Of a stretch of DNA of 21,607 nt, positions 9,226 to 18,655 are shown piece by piece. A program made the position numbers and the translations under genes. Position 1 is the stretch's first letter; each line of letters opens with the position of its first letter. The stretch is from Gymnopilus junonius. Lineage: Eukaryota > Basidiomycota > Agaricomycetes > Agaricales > Galerinaceae. The DNA is taken from assembly GCA_015501075.1 (NCBI GenBank), contig JADNYJ010000532.1:1-21607 (forward strand). Direction: 5' to 3'. Below the pieces are notes generated by a model that ran no database searches, was not told where the DNA came from, and worked only from the letters and a program-made list of their open reading frames with translations.

Positions 9226-11385
9226 TTAGGTAGAGGCGTCCTCGGTAAGTAATCTTCTGGCCATCTCAGAACGTGGCACAATTGAACATTTAAAAGATGT
9301 TTTGTGACTGTGGTAATCGAGGAAAAGTCGTCAGTAAACTTAGCCAGCGTATAACATGGTACAAGAGGGATGACTTACACCAATAGTCCAAACTCGTCGA
9401 AGTCATCATTGATATCGATGTCATTCCCAAACTCGTCTTTCGCCTTTTTAATGTTGAAGCAGGCCAGAACCGAGGCAATTGTGAGCCATAACTGGTTCAA
9501 TCACCATGTTAAGTATCAGAAACAAATTGAGTCTAAGGATCGCTCACCAATGAACTAGCCATATATTTGCCTGCGCATACTCTGTCAAGTTGAGCTTCAG
9601 TTCGAGACATAGAACAGTGTGGTAAAATGTTTGAAGCCATACCTGCGTCCGAACCCATATGCGAGAATCCTGTCGTCACTGTTCAAATTTCCTTCTTCAT
9701 CAAAGAACCTCTCTGGCTTGAATTTGAAAGGTTCTGGGTATCGTTCTCCGTCGTGCGTCATGGCCCTGTGGTAAAGCGATTAAAGATATAACTGGAAATA
9801 ATAGTCATGCAACCCACCAAATGTTGGGTAGAACTTCAGTTCCTGCAGAGCTATGGGTCAGTTTATAAGTCGTCGTGGCCAAGTGGAGATTACAAGCCTT
9901 TCGGTAAGAAGTAACCTTTATACAAATCATCCTCTGAAACCATATGGGGTAAGCCTAGTTGTACTGGATGGTGCGAGCGTAGGAGTTCTTTGTATAGCGC
10001 TTCAATATACGGTAGAGAAGAACGATCTTCGAATCCAGGCAGCCGTGACGCCCCAATAACCTTGGCTATCTCATCTTGAGCCCTGCGCTGTACATCAGGG
10101 GTTATTGCCATCACGTAAAAGAAGGCCCCTATAGAAGATAAAGTCTGAGAGACGGAACGTGATTAGAGTAAAACCTTGTATATAATGATGTCTTACCGTA
10201 TCAGAAGCCGCTGTTAATTTGTCGTCAAATCTTTGGTCAATGAGGGTCCATTGAAAAGGATACGCACCAGAAAAGATAGAATTGGCTACCGTTCTTACTG
10301 CATTTTTCTCTTCAGTCGAAGCCCCGTGTCCCGTCAAGAGAAAATCGGAAATAAATGAGGGGATTTGTCTTCCTTCCAGCTATCAACGAGAGTTATTTAG
10401 TGAACAGAGGGCAGATTGTCATTCATATAGGCTTACCATGCGACCTTTCACAAATTCGAAGAGAGTACTATCCAATTTCTCTGTCAAATCGTGTACTGTT
10501 GCTGCCATTTTGCGACTTGAAGCCCCAGGGAACCAGCTCGGCAAGTGAGCAAGTACTGGTAAGGTATTAATAAAAGTGGCTCCAGGCAGGAGCAAAGACG
10601 TTGTGATTTCCATGGACGCGTGCGCAGCTGTAACTAATGGGTCGTCCAAGGATTTCACGTCATATCCGTACGTTATCATCATCGGAACTGAGCTCGTAAA
10701 CCTGCCGATCAATATGTTAAAACTTGACACCACTGACCATGAAAAATATCACTCACAACAACTTATGATCATCGAAAGACTCTGGGGCCTTTAATAGATC
10801 CCGAAGGAAGTGGTGCACCTTCTCCCGAAGTAAGGGGTGATAGTCACGAATGGCTTCAGCACGAAAACTCTTCTGGAAAATTCTTCTGTGTAGCCTCCAT
10901 TCAGCGCCGTATGGGAGGAGACCAGTAGATGATTCCCAACCCATTCTAAAAATGAGGCCTGAATTCCAGGACTTGGAATGCACAAAGCGACGATCACTTA
11001 CAATTTGGCAATGGGAAGTTGAGCCCGGTCAGAATACTTCTTCGCTCGTCGCTCAAACAATTCATCCGCGTCTTCGAATTTATTGAGAATGACGAGATGA
11101 TTTCCGAGTGAGGAGGTGTGAAGGATGTTGCCTGGCTACGCGGTAAATTCTGGTAAATGAATTTTACGAAATCATGCACGTACTTTTATACATTTGACCC
11201 CACTGCAAGTAAGTCTGAGGGGCCTTCTTAGTTGGAAGGTCAAACATATTACCGACGAAGGGTTTCGGCTTGGGTCCTGGAGGATACGGTGCAACATTTC
11301 TGGGATGCGTGCTGAGCTTCTTGACCAAAACCTTGATAAAGTAGAGAAAGGGTACAAGAGCTGCGACAAGAGCGTAAGTAGACAT
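9226..11385 (-). CDS. cytochrome P450 monooxygenase (class E, group I type), intact paralogue
   Basis: Paralogue of the P450 at 2733-4936 with the same 12-exon plan: 11184-11385, 11002-11131, 10757-10945, 10437-10701, 10268-10379, 10197-10210, 9898-10144, 9818-9842, 9643-9765, 9548-9581, 9379-9491, 9226-9307. Joined, it is 511 aa. Motifs: N-terminal anchor, PPGP hinge (35-38), C-helix WRLHR, I-helix AASDTT (300-305), ExxR as ELLR (357-360), PERF, heme loop YGFGRRVCAG with Cys438. ATG 11385 is chosen because a TATA box sits only about 35 bases upstream and it gives the same length as the paralogue; ATG 11397 would add four residues. One intron (9843-9897) would need a GC donor to keep the family's exon lengths; a GT-AG alternative (9851-9893) inserts four residues. 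All other introns are GT-AG. Substrate unknown; same strand as the other P450s. Confidence 0.9.
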
Positions 11386-11418
11386 GCTATTGTACATGAC
11401 AAGGATTCAAGGAGGGGG

Positions 11419-11425
11419 TTATATA
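11419..11425 (-). promoter_or_regulatory. TATA box of the 9226-11385 P450
   Basis: On the minus strand the sequence reads TATATAA, 34-40 bases upstream of the ATG at 11385. The spacing would put transcription start close to 11390, which favours that ATG over the one at 11397. Confidence 0.45.
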
Positions 11426-11500
11426 CCTGGATTCCTCATCCAATAACCTGGCTTATTTCGCGTGGATTGAAGGGAAATTGAGTCGGTGGCCGGAGCCGCA

Positions 11501-12064
11501 TTAACTTGTTCCGTGAACGTGAAAGCCCAGGGTGAGTATCAACGCCGCGTTAATTTCGATCTGCTGTGGAGTCGGGACGTCCTTGTAGATCATTTGACAG
11601 TAGGTAATGACGATCTTGGTCCACAAAATGCGTTGGCCAACCTATATTTGAAATCAATGAGTCAATGAGGCGATGACCGAGACCGAAAGCTCGAATTGTA
11701 CATCCATTTACCTCTGCGTGAATACCTTCTCTCCTATGTACGTCGAATACAAAGAAGAAACAATCCAAGTACGTCACTGGAATGGACAGGGAGATGAAAT
11801 GCGTTGATTGCGCCCTTGGGCTGGGGTTCTGGACGAACGTCGATTCTCACTTTGCCCAGTAACTCCGTACATCAGAAGAGCAAGCAGACGAGACGCGCTC
11901 TCAAGAGTTGGGCTGGCAGACTTCCAGTAAGACGTATTCGTTAGACCAATATCCACACTCCATAGGGGCGTAACTAGAGGCACTTCGCAGGAAAGAAATC
12001 TGTAGGAGTTCGTGAACAGGAAGCACGGGTGACTAGAAGTAGAAGCGTCAGAAGACGCTTCCAC
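11501..12064 (-). CDS. spliced coding fragment of unrecognised, partly hydrophobic protein
   Basis: Three minus-strand segments join in frame through two ordinary introns: an open frame from about 12064 to 11851 ending in LLALLMYGVTGQ, exon 11712-11776 (MTYLDCFFFVFDVHRREGIH), and exon 11501-11641 (VGQRILWTKIVITYCQM to KDVPTPQQIEINAAL) ending at TAA 11501-11503. The splice sites are GTGAGA...CCAG and GTAAAT...ATAG, and both joins keep sense. The hydrophobic runs suggest a membrane protein. I could not find a convincing start: the frame upstream of about 12064 has no ATG, and a neighbouring frame with an ATG near 12261 is also open, so either an intron or a frameshift is missing. No family is recognised. 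It may be a decayed gene; the last exon may include unspliced intron. It ends about 115 bp upstream of the P450 start. Confidence 0.3.
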
Positions 12065-12454
12065 GGAGATTGATCAGCGCCGAGTGGAAGGAAAGAAGGC
12101 CTACAGCAGCTCGAAATGCTGCTGCTGCCTACTGAACGAGAAGACGGTATCACCAGCGCTGGCAGTATCAGGAGGATGTGCAGCGACGGTCGCGGAAAGA
12201 AAAATGGCTCGGTAGATACGTGAGCCGAGACCCGGACCCTAAAGTGGAGGGTGTTCCATGTCATGTCCTGTTCCAAGGTCCAACACCTCTCAATCGTCTG
12301 CCACGTCGTTCTTCCATCGCAAGTGGATAAAATTGCTCAATTCAAAGAATAAACGATTGCAATTCTCGAGCAGTGATACAAAATGTTTGCAGTCTAATCC
12401 GTTCACTGGGTGGGGGTGGACACAGAGTAGAACTGTCGACAATGTTGCATTCAT
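12065..12454. other. no confident gene
   Basis: Open frames on the minus strand (for example one containing MTWNTLHFRV and LHILLILPALVIP) could be the N-terminal part of the fragment at 11501-12064, but I could not link them by a good intron. Nothing else is seen before the stop of the F-box-like pseudogene. Confidence 0.35.
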
Positions 12455-13120
12455 TTACTCCCTGAATCTATCCGGCGAAAAGCCGTATAGTTGTTCGAAA
12501 ACAACATCAGCGACAGAAACTCCATAGGTATATTTTCCTCTTGCCTGACCGTCATACTTATTCCTCTCCCATGACTCGCTTCTCCAGGATCCGCTCTCGG
12601 TCCTTGCGCAACTGAGGTCCCATAATTCCAGGATATTCATAAGGATAGGCAAGGTGCACGAAGAAATTCTTCAATCTGCCCTTGAAGTTGACCACCTCGG
12701 CCATGTTTTGATAGGCCTTCCAGATGTTCTCTCTTGAGTCTTCCAGTGTCCGTTTCCACCTCATCATACACATCAGGGAACTCATAACCCGATCTGAGGT
12801 CAAGCTCGATAGTAAGCTGGGAAGTGTCGAAATGTTTTCAGCAAAAAAAAACTCTGCCGTATTCTTCCATCCAGCCAATGGCGTATTACTCCCTTCCGGT
12901 ACATCCAAGCGAGCATTGCCGCCCAGGTTAAAGCGAATCCAGCGGCAAGCTTTGGAGAGCAATTGATGGGAAGCGCTGGAAATATGAGAGGGCTGTGCGT
13001 ACGACATACAGTTAGGAGCTGAATTGGTAGAGGAAGGCAGATACATCCGTGTTCCATCGAGTTTACGTGGGGACGTCTATGTAGAAATTTTTTGCTCTTG
13101 TAGTCGCAGTAAAGGTTCCT
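12455..13120 (-). pseudogene. internally deleted F-box-like family pseudogene
   Basis: Both ends match the longer copy at 19916-21430. The 5' end begins at the same point (13120 against 21430) and the C-terminal part shares WIRFNLG, RENIWK and PYEYPGIMGPQLRKDRERIL. A stretch of about 870 bp of the longer copy (20437-21308) is missing: sequence jumps from IQLLTVCRT straight to the segment just before WIRFNLG. Further breaks are a stop in the first segment (TAG after the codons for IST), an out-of-frame run of roughly 100 nt after AENI, and a shift after VMGEE, beyond which the homologous frame continues as KYDGQARGKYTYG to the TAA at 12455-12457. It cannot encode a full product. The missing part includes the F-box-like motif itself. 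Confidence 0.8.
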
Positions 13121-13405
13121 TTTCAATAGAGAATGGACTCAGTGACGCGTCGTCAATCATTTAGAGCGGTAGTGGTATAAATACGAAGTGGAGTATCACT
13201 ATCACTTATCACTTACAAGCGGTCCCCCTTATCAACGGCACTCTAACGATAGCTCGAGTGTTACGAGGGGAGGTTTAATTAGTAAGTACTAAGTAATCAT
13301 ACTGTGTACCATTTTGAAAAGCGAGTTATGCGTTAAACGAGCGGTAAAGTAATAAGACCCAATTCTCAAAGTCTCAACTCAACTCGACTGCAGTTCATAA
13401 GCGAT

Positions 13406-15811
13406 TCAAAAAAGCTTGACGCCCTTAACATCGCGCCCTTTCCACCTCTTCCAAATCCTCTCCACCTCCACCTCCATCTTCCCTTCCCTCCCACCCGCCA
13501 GTCTGTCCACCTCACCCGCACCTCCAAGCCCCTCCAACAACCGCCCACTCACACCAGGCATAACCGGCCCCAAACACCTTCCGACGACGAAGAGCGTCTC
13601 GAGCGCCACGATGCGCGTGGCGAGCACCACATCTGGTAGGGAGGTGGGGGACCATGGGGCCAAGTCAGTGAGAACTTTATTCGCCTGTATAGTATGATTG
13701 CACCAATGAGTTAATGAACAGAACGGAAAAAAGTAAAAAAGAGTAAAAAATAAAAATAAAATAAAAAAGTAAAAGTGAAAAAAGTAATAAAAAAAAGTAA
13801 AAAAAAGGTAGAATAAAGCGAAAGACTGACAACTTTCAAAACGTTCATAACCTCCACCAACGCCTGTCCGGCTTCAAGTTGATCCATACACTGCTCGAAT
13901 TTTGCGGGAAGCGCCAGTGTCAGTTTGAGCAGTTCGAGATTCGGATTTGGCACGCTCGGGGGTTTTGTCCCAGTCGCCTCTTGCGCACGGTGTGCTTCCG
14001 CCTCCCGCGCGCGCTGGGCGATCCGCGGGGACGAAATGCGGAGGAAATAGTTCCCCAGCTGGGCTTGGATCTCTTTATGGTGTTTTTCGAGTTGTTCGGA
14101 GGACCAATCTGTAATGAAAAAGGGGTAGGGATGATCAATTTGGGTTTGACACGCGGAGGAAGGGAAAGAGAAGGAAAAAGAAAAGGGAGGAAGAACGGAA
14201 GATAAGGGAAGGAAGGACAAAATGAGAGGAAATGCATTTTATAAAAGTAAATACCCATCAAACGAAAATGAAAACGAAAAAAAAAAAAAAAAAAAACTCA
14301 CCAACATCGCCCCTCCACCTCCCACCCACACGCATCATATAAAACCTGGCCACGTCCACGCCGAACTTGTCCATAGCCTCCAGGGGGTCCGCGACGTTGC
14401 CCAAGCTTTTCGACATTTTCTTCTGCGAGGACGTCCAGTGCGCATGGGTGAGGAGGGTGTGGGAAAGTGGGATTGGGATTGAGGGTGAGGGCGAGGAAGG
14501 TGTTGGCGAGGAAGAAGGGGATGAGGTGGTGATGGGAGGTTGATACGACCCGCCTGAGAGCGCGAGGAGGATAGCAGGGAGGTAGATAGCGTGGAACCGA
14601 AGAATATCTTTGCCTATAACCTGGATATCAGCCGGCCAAGGCCCTCTTCGTGCAGCTGTCGAAGTGGACGTGGACGTCGAGGGGGAGGAAGGCCAGGGGT
14701 ACCCGGCTCCCGTGAGGTAGATGAGCAGCGCATCAAACCAGACGTATACAGTTTGTTCGGGGTCATCCGGGACGGGTACACCCCATTCTAGTCGTGAGCG
14801 CGGGCGGGAGATGGAGATGTCGCCTAATTCGAAGTTTTCTAGGAGGGCTACGGGTACCTGTGTTGGGTGTGCAGATGTGGACGTAGACGGGGATGCAGAG
14901 GCAGACGCTGACGCTGATGCTGAATCCGAATTAGGAACGAGGGGGGCAGCTCCCAGCATAGCCAGTACATTCTCATGATACTGCGGTGGGTACACGCTCC
15001 TCGGGTTGGAAGTGTAATGTTCCAACAATGCATCCCGAAACGCAGAGAGGCGGAACATGTAGTTCTCCTCCGAAGTCCATTCAACCGTAGCACCGGTCTC
15101 CAGAGAGACACAGTGGCCGTCCCCAGAGGGAGGTGGTGGGGAGGAAGAGACTTGGGCGTCGGTGTAGAAGCATTCGTCGGTGATGGAGTACCAGCCTGAG
15201 TATTGGGATTTGTAGATGAAGCCTTTCGTGTACAGGTCGCGCTGGGTCAAAGGTGTAAGGTTAGAAAGGGCCACAGTTGGAGGTGAAGGAGACGACTTGC
15301 CCAAACGTGGTCCACGGCGCGGTGGTGTTCCTCTGACGACGTGCGCATGAAACACGTATTGCTGATATTCGCGCGTCTTCCTAGATCCTTCAGTGCCTAA
15401 TCAGCATCGCCGCCTCATAAATTCACACCAACATACCCGAAACCGCTCGCTCAACGCGTCACAAAACTCCTTCTCCCTCCCAGCCTCTCCTCCAAAATGA
15501 AGCCTTGCCGCTCTCTGGATCTTCATCCCATGTTCGTCAGTCCCAGTGAGATACACCACATCCCTGCCTTTCATCCTCTGGTACCGCGCAAACACATCCC
15601 CAGCGACGAGGGAGTACAAGTGCCCGATGTGCGGCGACGCATTGGGGTAGAATATGGGCGTGGTGATGTAGTACGGCTTCTGGGTGGGGGGTGGCGAGGA
15701 GGTAGAGGTGGATGTATGCGCCTGCCTAGATGACCATGGCGAATGTCTTATTCGAGTACAGGAGGAGGCGAAATGAAGAGGAGGAGGACGGAGGTGACGG
15801 ATGAACGCCAT
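13406..15811 (-). CDS. MSM1: methionyl-tRNA synthetase, mitochondrial type
   Basis: Class I aminoacyl-tRNA synthetase that charges tRNA-Met, here most likely in mitochondria. Exons 15437-15811, 15301-15396, 14302-15241, 13831-14108 and 13406-13684 join in frame to 655 aa. The ATG at 15811 starts an Arg/Ser/Thr-rich, acid-poor leader (about 1-40) that fits a mitochondrial targeting sequence. Then [20 protein letters not shown] (HIGH at 61-64), TGTDEHG, the insertion domain with [24 protein letters not shown] (about 323), [10 protein letters not shown] (KMSKS at 432-436), and the anticodon-binding helical domain with [10 protein letters not shown]. It is longer than usual mitochondrial enzymes (roughly 575-595 aa) because of Ser/Thr/Ala/Pro-rich inserts near 261-285, 342-357 and 395-415. 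The second intron (15242-15300) uses a GCAAGT donor. It is the one clear housekeeping gene in the window. Confidence 0.95.
13725..13808. repeat. A-rich simple repeat inside a synthetase intron
   Basis: Irregular repeats of AAAAAGTAAAA type on the plus strand. They make a long pyrimidine tract in the minus-strand intron 13685-13830 (146 nt), which is much longer than most introns in the window. Confidence 0.7.
14277..14296. repeat. 20-base A homopolymer near an intron donor
   Basis: A run of 20 A on the plus strand, i.e. poly-T on the coding strand, starting five bases inside the synthetase intron 14109-14301. It is a likely site of length variation or sequencing error, but it is intronic and does not affect the reading frame. 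Confidence 0.85.
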
Positions 15812-17496
15812 CAATCACATTCGCCGCCTCAGCTTCGCTTCAAAGCCACCACGGGCTGGCCAGTCGCAGGAAAGTCGACTGTGCTTTTCTTCTTCCGCAG
15901 AGCTTGTTGCCTCCGTTCTTTCGATGGCCCTGTAGTTTGTTCACCATAACCCTTCTGCGCGAATAGGCCCTGTATGGCCGGCATCTCACAACACATATCC
16001 TCATTTCTAAGTGATTATCTCTCCCTCCGTGCCTTGTATCAGCCCATTATTTGAACTGTCTATTCGCTCTCGTCATATCTTTCACTGGTAGCCTCTAGAG
16101 CTAAATCTGCCTTGTCATTGACGATGTGCAAGAACGAGACATCGTGAGTATGAGTAACTCAGTCCTACGCCATTTTCTATATACTAATCTTTACTTGATC
16201 TTCAACAATGTCAACCATCCGACGACGAGCTATCGACACCTTCCCTAGTGCCTTGGAAAAAAAATCCATATCTTCGAGAAAGCACTGAAATGTGGAAATG
16301 CGTTCGTTATCGAGGGGATCCTACCGGGCTTGAAATATAGGCGTACTGTCAAAGCACCAGGATGCGCTTATCCCACGAGCACCCACATTACACAGCTCTA
16401 TGTTAGCTGCTTGAACAGTTCTATGTTAGCTGCTTGAAAACGAGGCAGGGCATCTCTGAATATCGGGCGAAGCTGTCGTATACAATTGCCTTGGAAGGTC
16501 AATTTGGACCAACTGAATGGCTGAGGACGCACAACTTTCCACAAGCTTCAACAGCTTTCAGATACCTCCGATTCTCCAAGTTTCGGGCGAGGATGGGGAG
16601 GGGTGCGATAGCAGAAATTGATGTCATTGATAAAGCATGGAGAGCGTAACAGAAAGATAAAAAAAAGGCAGTGTAACGCACTGTAACTCACTTTACAACA
16701 GGAAACAAAGATTGCCAGTCAGACCGAGTGCCAGTTCAAAAGGACCTGAGCATGCAGGCAGGGCGGGCTGGTTCAGTGGGATGGATTGCAAAGTGCCAAT
16801 ACATTGATAGCGGGAAAAGAAAAATTGAAAAGGTGAGAGAAAACCTAGCGTGGACCTCCTGAGAAGCTAAACAGCAGGACCAATGAAAGAGACCACACTA
16901 AACGCGAGAGGCCTAACTTAAACTGGATGAAAAACAGTGAAAGAGATAAGTCAAATGTACAAGAAAGACAGTCAAAAGATCTGCAGGTCAATGACAATGA
17001 ATATCCTGGAGGGGTCTTTATAGCTGCAGGCGAGTTTGATGGCACTGTCACGGCAGAACGCAAGGAATGAACGGCACAGAGGGAAGAGGTCCGGGACATC
17101 TCCGGTCTTTGTCGGTAAGGAATAACCGAAAGCCGTGTCCGTTGCCTCTGTTCCCTGAACCTCCACGAGTCGAGTCTCACGGCGGCGTAACTTTGCTTTC
17201 TCTTCCAACATTTTCGTCGAACACCAACAATGGTCATTTCAAGCGGATGTACATACCGTTCCTCTTTCTTCATTCCCATTTTTACAGGGTTCATGTCTAG
17301 TATTTGATTATAAATACCCTGCCTCCGGGCTTACTAGGTGCTTAGGTCGTATTTATATTCCATCTCTCATAGTTCACCTTTCTTGTTTTAGGACAAAAGC
17401 CTCGAACGTACCACGTCCCATCACTTGGGCCCCGCCTCTGCTTGCTATTTGCGGCATCTCCTTCCGCCAATTTTTCCTCTAGAATCCTTCTGGCTC
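15812..17496. other. long intergenic stretch, no supported gene
   Basis: The left end is the 5' flank of the synthetase gene. Short open frames exist on both strands (for example minus 16972-17211 and 16845-17294) but overlap one another and show no motif, signal peptide or splice pattern. A TATAAATA on the plus strand at 17309-17316 is a possible promoter element for the ORF that starts at 17497. Confidence 0.5.
16398..16438. repeat. two-copy direct repeat, period 23 bp
   Basis: CTATGTTAGCTGCTTGAA occurs at 16398 and again at 16421, with CAGTT between the copies. It is too short and too few in copy number to suggest a function. Confidence 0.8.
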
Positions 17497-17877
17497 ATGG
17501 AGGCATTTACTACTGACAGCGGTGGTCGAGGGCCGAAGGCGTGTTTGGATTTAGATCTACCTGATCGTGGTCAAATCGAACGTGAAATTTTCGACTTCAT
17601 CCTGACTACCGCTGTCTTTGATGGTATGGACAAGGAAAGTGTTTTCGTTGCGGTCGTGATTAACGATACCGCTCTGGCTGGGATACTTGGCCGTGGTTGT
17701 TTCTTGCCTCGCACGGCAATTGTCTTTATACTCCAGGTCTTCTTATCGACCTCAACCCGCTCTTCGTCCACAGCAAAATCGGACTCTATTTCTTGTCTAG
17801 CCTCGTCAGGACACGTTCGTCGAGATAATGGAGGTCGAATGAGAGACCCTTCTAAGGTCTATTATCACCTGGAATAG
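17497..17877 (+). CDS. hypothetical ORF, uncertain
   Basis: The ATG at 17497 opens 126 aa beginning MEAFTTDSGGRGPK, with LDLDLPDRGQIEREIFDFIL and a hydrophobic patch near AIVFILQVFL, then a Ser/Thr/Arg-rich C-terminal part. Length and a TATAAATA 180 bases upstream (17309-17316) are the only support. Long frames are also open on the opposite strand and in a second plus-strand frame, so composition alone does not settle it. No family is recognised. Confidence 0.25.
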   Translation: MEAFTTDSGGRGPKACLDLDLPDRGQIEREIFDFILTTAVFDGMDKESVFVAVVINDTALAGILGRGCFLPRTAIVFILQVFLSTSTRSSSTAKSDSISCLASSGHVRRDNGGRMRDPSKVYYHLE

Positions 17878-18042
17878 ACCTTCTAATAAATGGTGTCAGC
17901 GACGAGGTCCCCGTTCCGGACATGATCTTCATCGTCATCCCCGTCTATTTCGACCCGCCTCAGCATCTATTCATTCGCAAATGGTCGACCATCAAAACTA
18001 GAACGCACGCTTTTCTCAAGCACTGCCACTGCTTTCGAAAGT

Positions 18043-18050
18043 TATAAAAG
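18043..18050 (+). promoter_or_regulatory. TATA box of the RlpA-like gene
   Basis: TATAAAAG lies 74-81 bases upstream of the ATG at 18124. It is followed by a C/A/T-rich leader (CACACCAG through ACATTATTCG), as is common at strongly expressed fungal genes. Confidence 0.65.
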
Positions 18051-18123
18051 TCGAGCGATATTTTCTAAAGCACACCAGTTTACCAACTTCAAATTAAACT
18101 TTCAACACATTATTCGATTACCA

Positions 18124-18595
18124 ATGCTTGGTCCTCGAGTTTTCATTGCTCTTCTTTCTAGCCTGACAGCTATTTCAACCGTCAACGCTTACACTGGTCG
18201 TGGTATGTCCCTACTTATTGATTTTTCCGTTCAAGTGATGACTGACCTTCTAATCTTCATAGCGACCGTGGATTCTCTCGGAGCCGCACCCTGCCCAATT
18301 ACGTGCCTTGTCTCAGACTTCAGAGCAGCTCTTCCTATGGACATGTTCCCCAATGGCGAGCGATGCTGCTCCACGGTTCATATCAGCTGTAAGTCCACAT
18401 AACTAAGTAGGAACGTCACAAATGCTCACTTAATTTTCGTATTTGACAGACCAAGGAATAAACATCGATGCCATTTTCAATAATCTGTTCGAAGCCGCGA
18501 ACGGTTCGTACAATATTAGTCTGAGCCGCGAGGCGTTTTCCCAATTTGCCCCGCTGGAGGTTGGGGAAATTTACCCTGTCGTTTGGAACCTCTAA
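18124..18595 (+). CDS. small secreted RlpA/expansin-like double-psi beta-barrel protein
   Basis: Exons 18124-18202, 18263-18388 and 18450-18595 join in frame (GTATGT...ATAG and GTAAGT...ACAG introns of 60 and 61 nt) to 116 aa. A signal peptide (MLGPRVFIALLSSLTAISTV, cut after NAY or nearby) shows secretion. The mature part follows the barrel pattern of expansins, loosenins and RlpA-like proteins: YTGRATVDSLGAAPC, DFRAALPMDMF, CCSTVHISYQGINIDAIF, and the typical ending ISLSREAFSQFAPLEVGEIY. Such proteins loosen or bind cell-wall polysaccharide, usually without hydrolysis. In this copy the segment where family members carry an Asp and a CxxC pair (D-R-C-xx-C) reads NNLFEAANGSYN instead, so the usual polar site is missing. 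Function may have shifted to binding or signalling. It stands alone on the plus strand. Confidence 0.72.
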
Positions 18596-18649
18596 ACGGG
18601 GGTTCAGTGGGTCGGATTTTTTCGTCTGTGAATGTGCTACTTGGGTTTT

Positions 18650-18655
18650 AATAAA
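18650..18655 (+). terminator. possible polyadenylation signal
   Basis: AATAAA lies 55 bases after the TAA of the RlpA-like gene, within a T-rich then A-rich 3' flank. Confidence 0.45.

Noticed and set aside
13416..13697. 93-aa plus-strand Ser/Pro/Thr-rich ORF
   Set aside because: It is the antisense of the last exon of the methionyl-tRNA synthetase and reflects its codon bias.
16845..17294. Overlapping minus-strand ORFs with Ser/Leu-rich composition
   Set aside because: The frames at 16845-17294 and 16972-17211 cover the same DNA with no motif, signal peptide or consistent intron, so neither can be supported as a gene.
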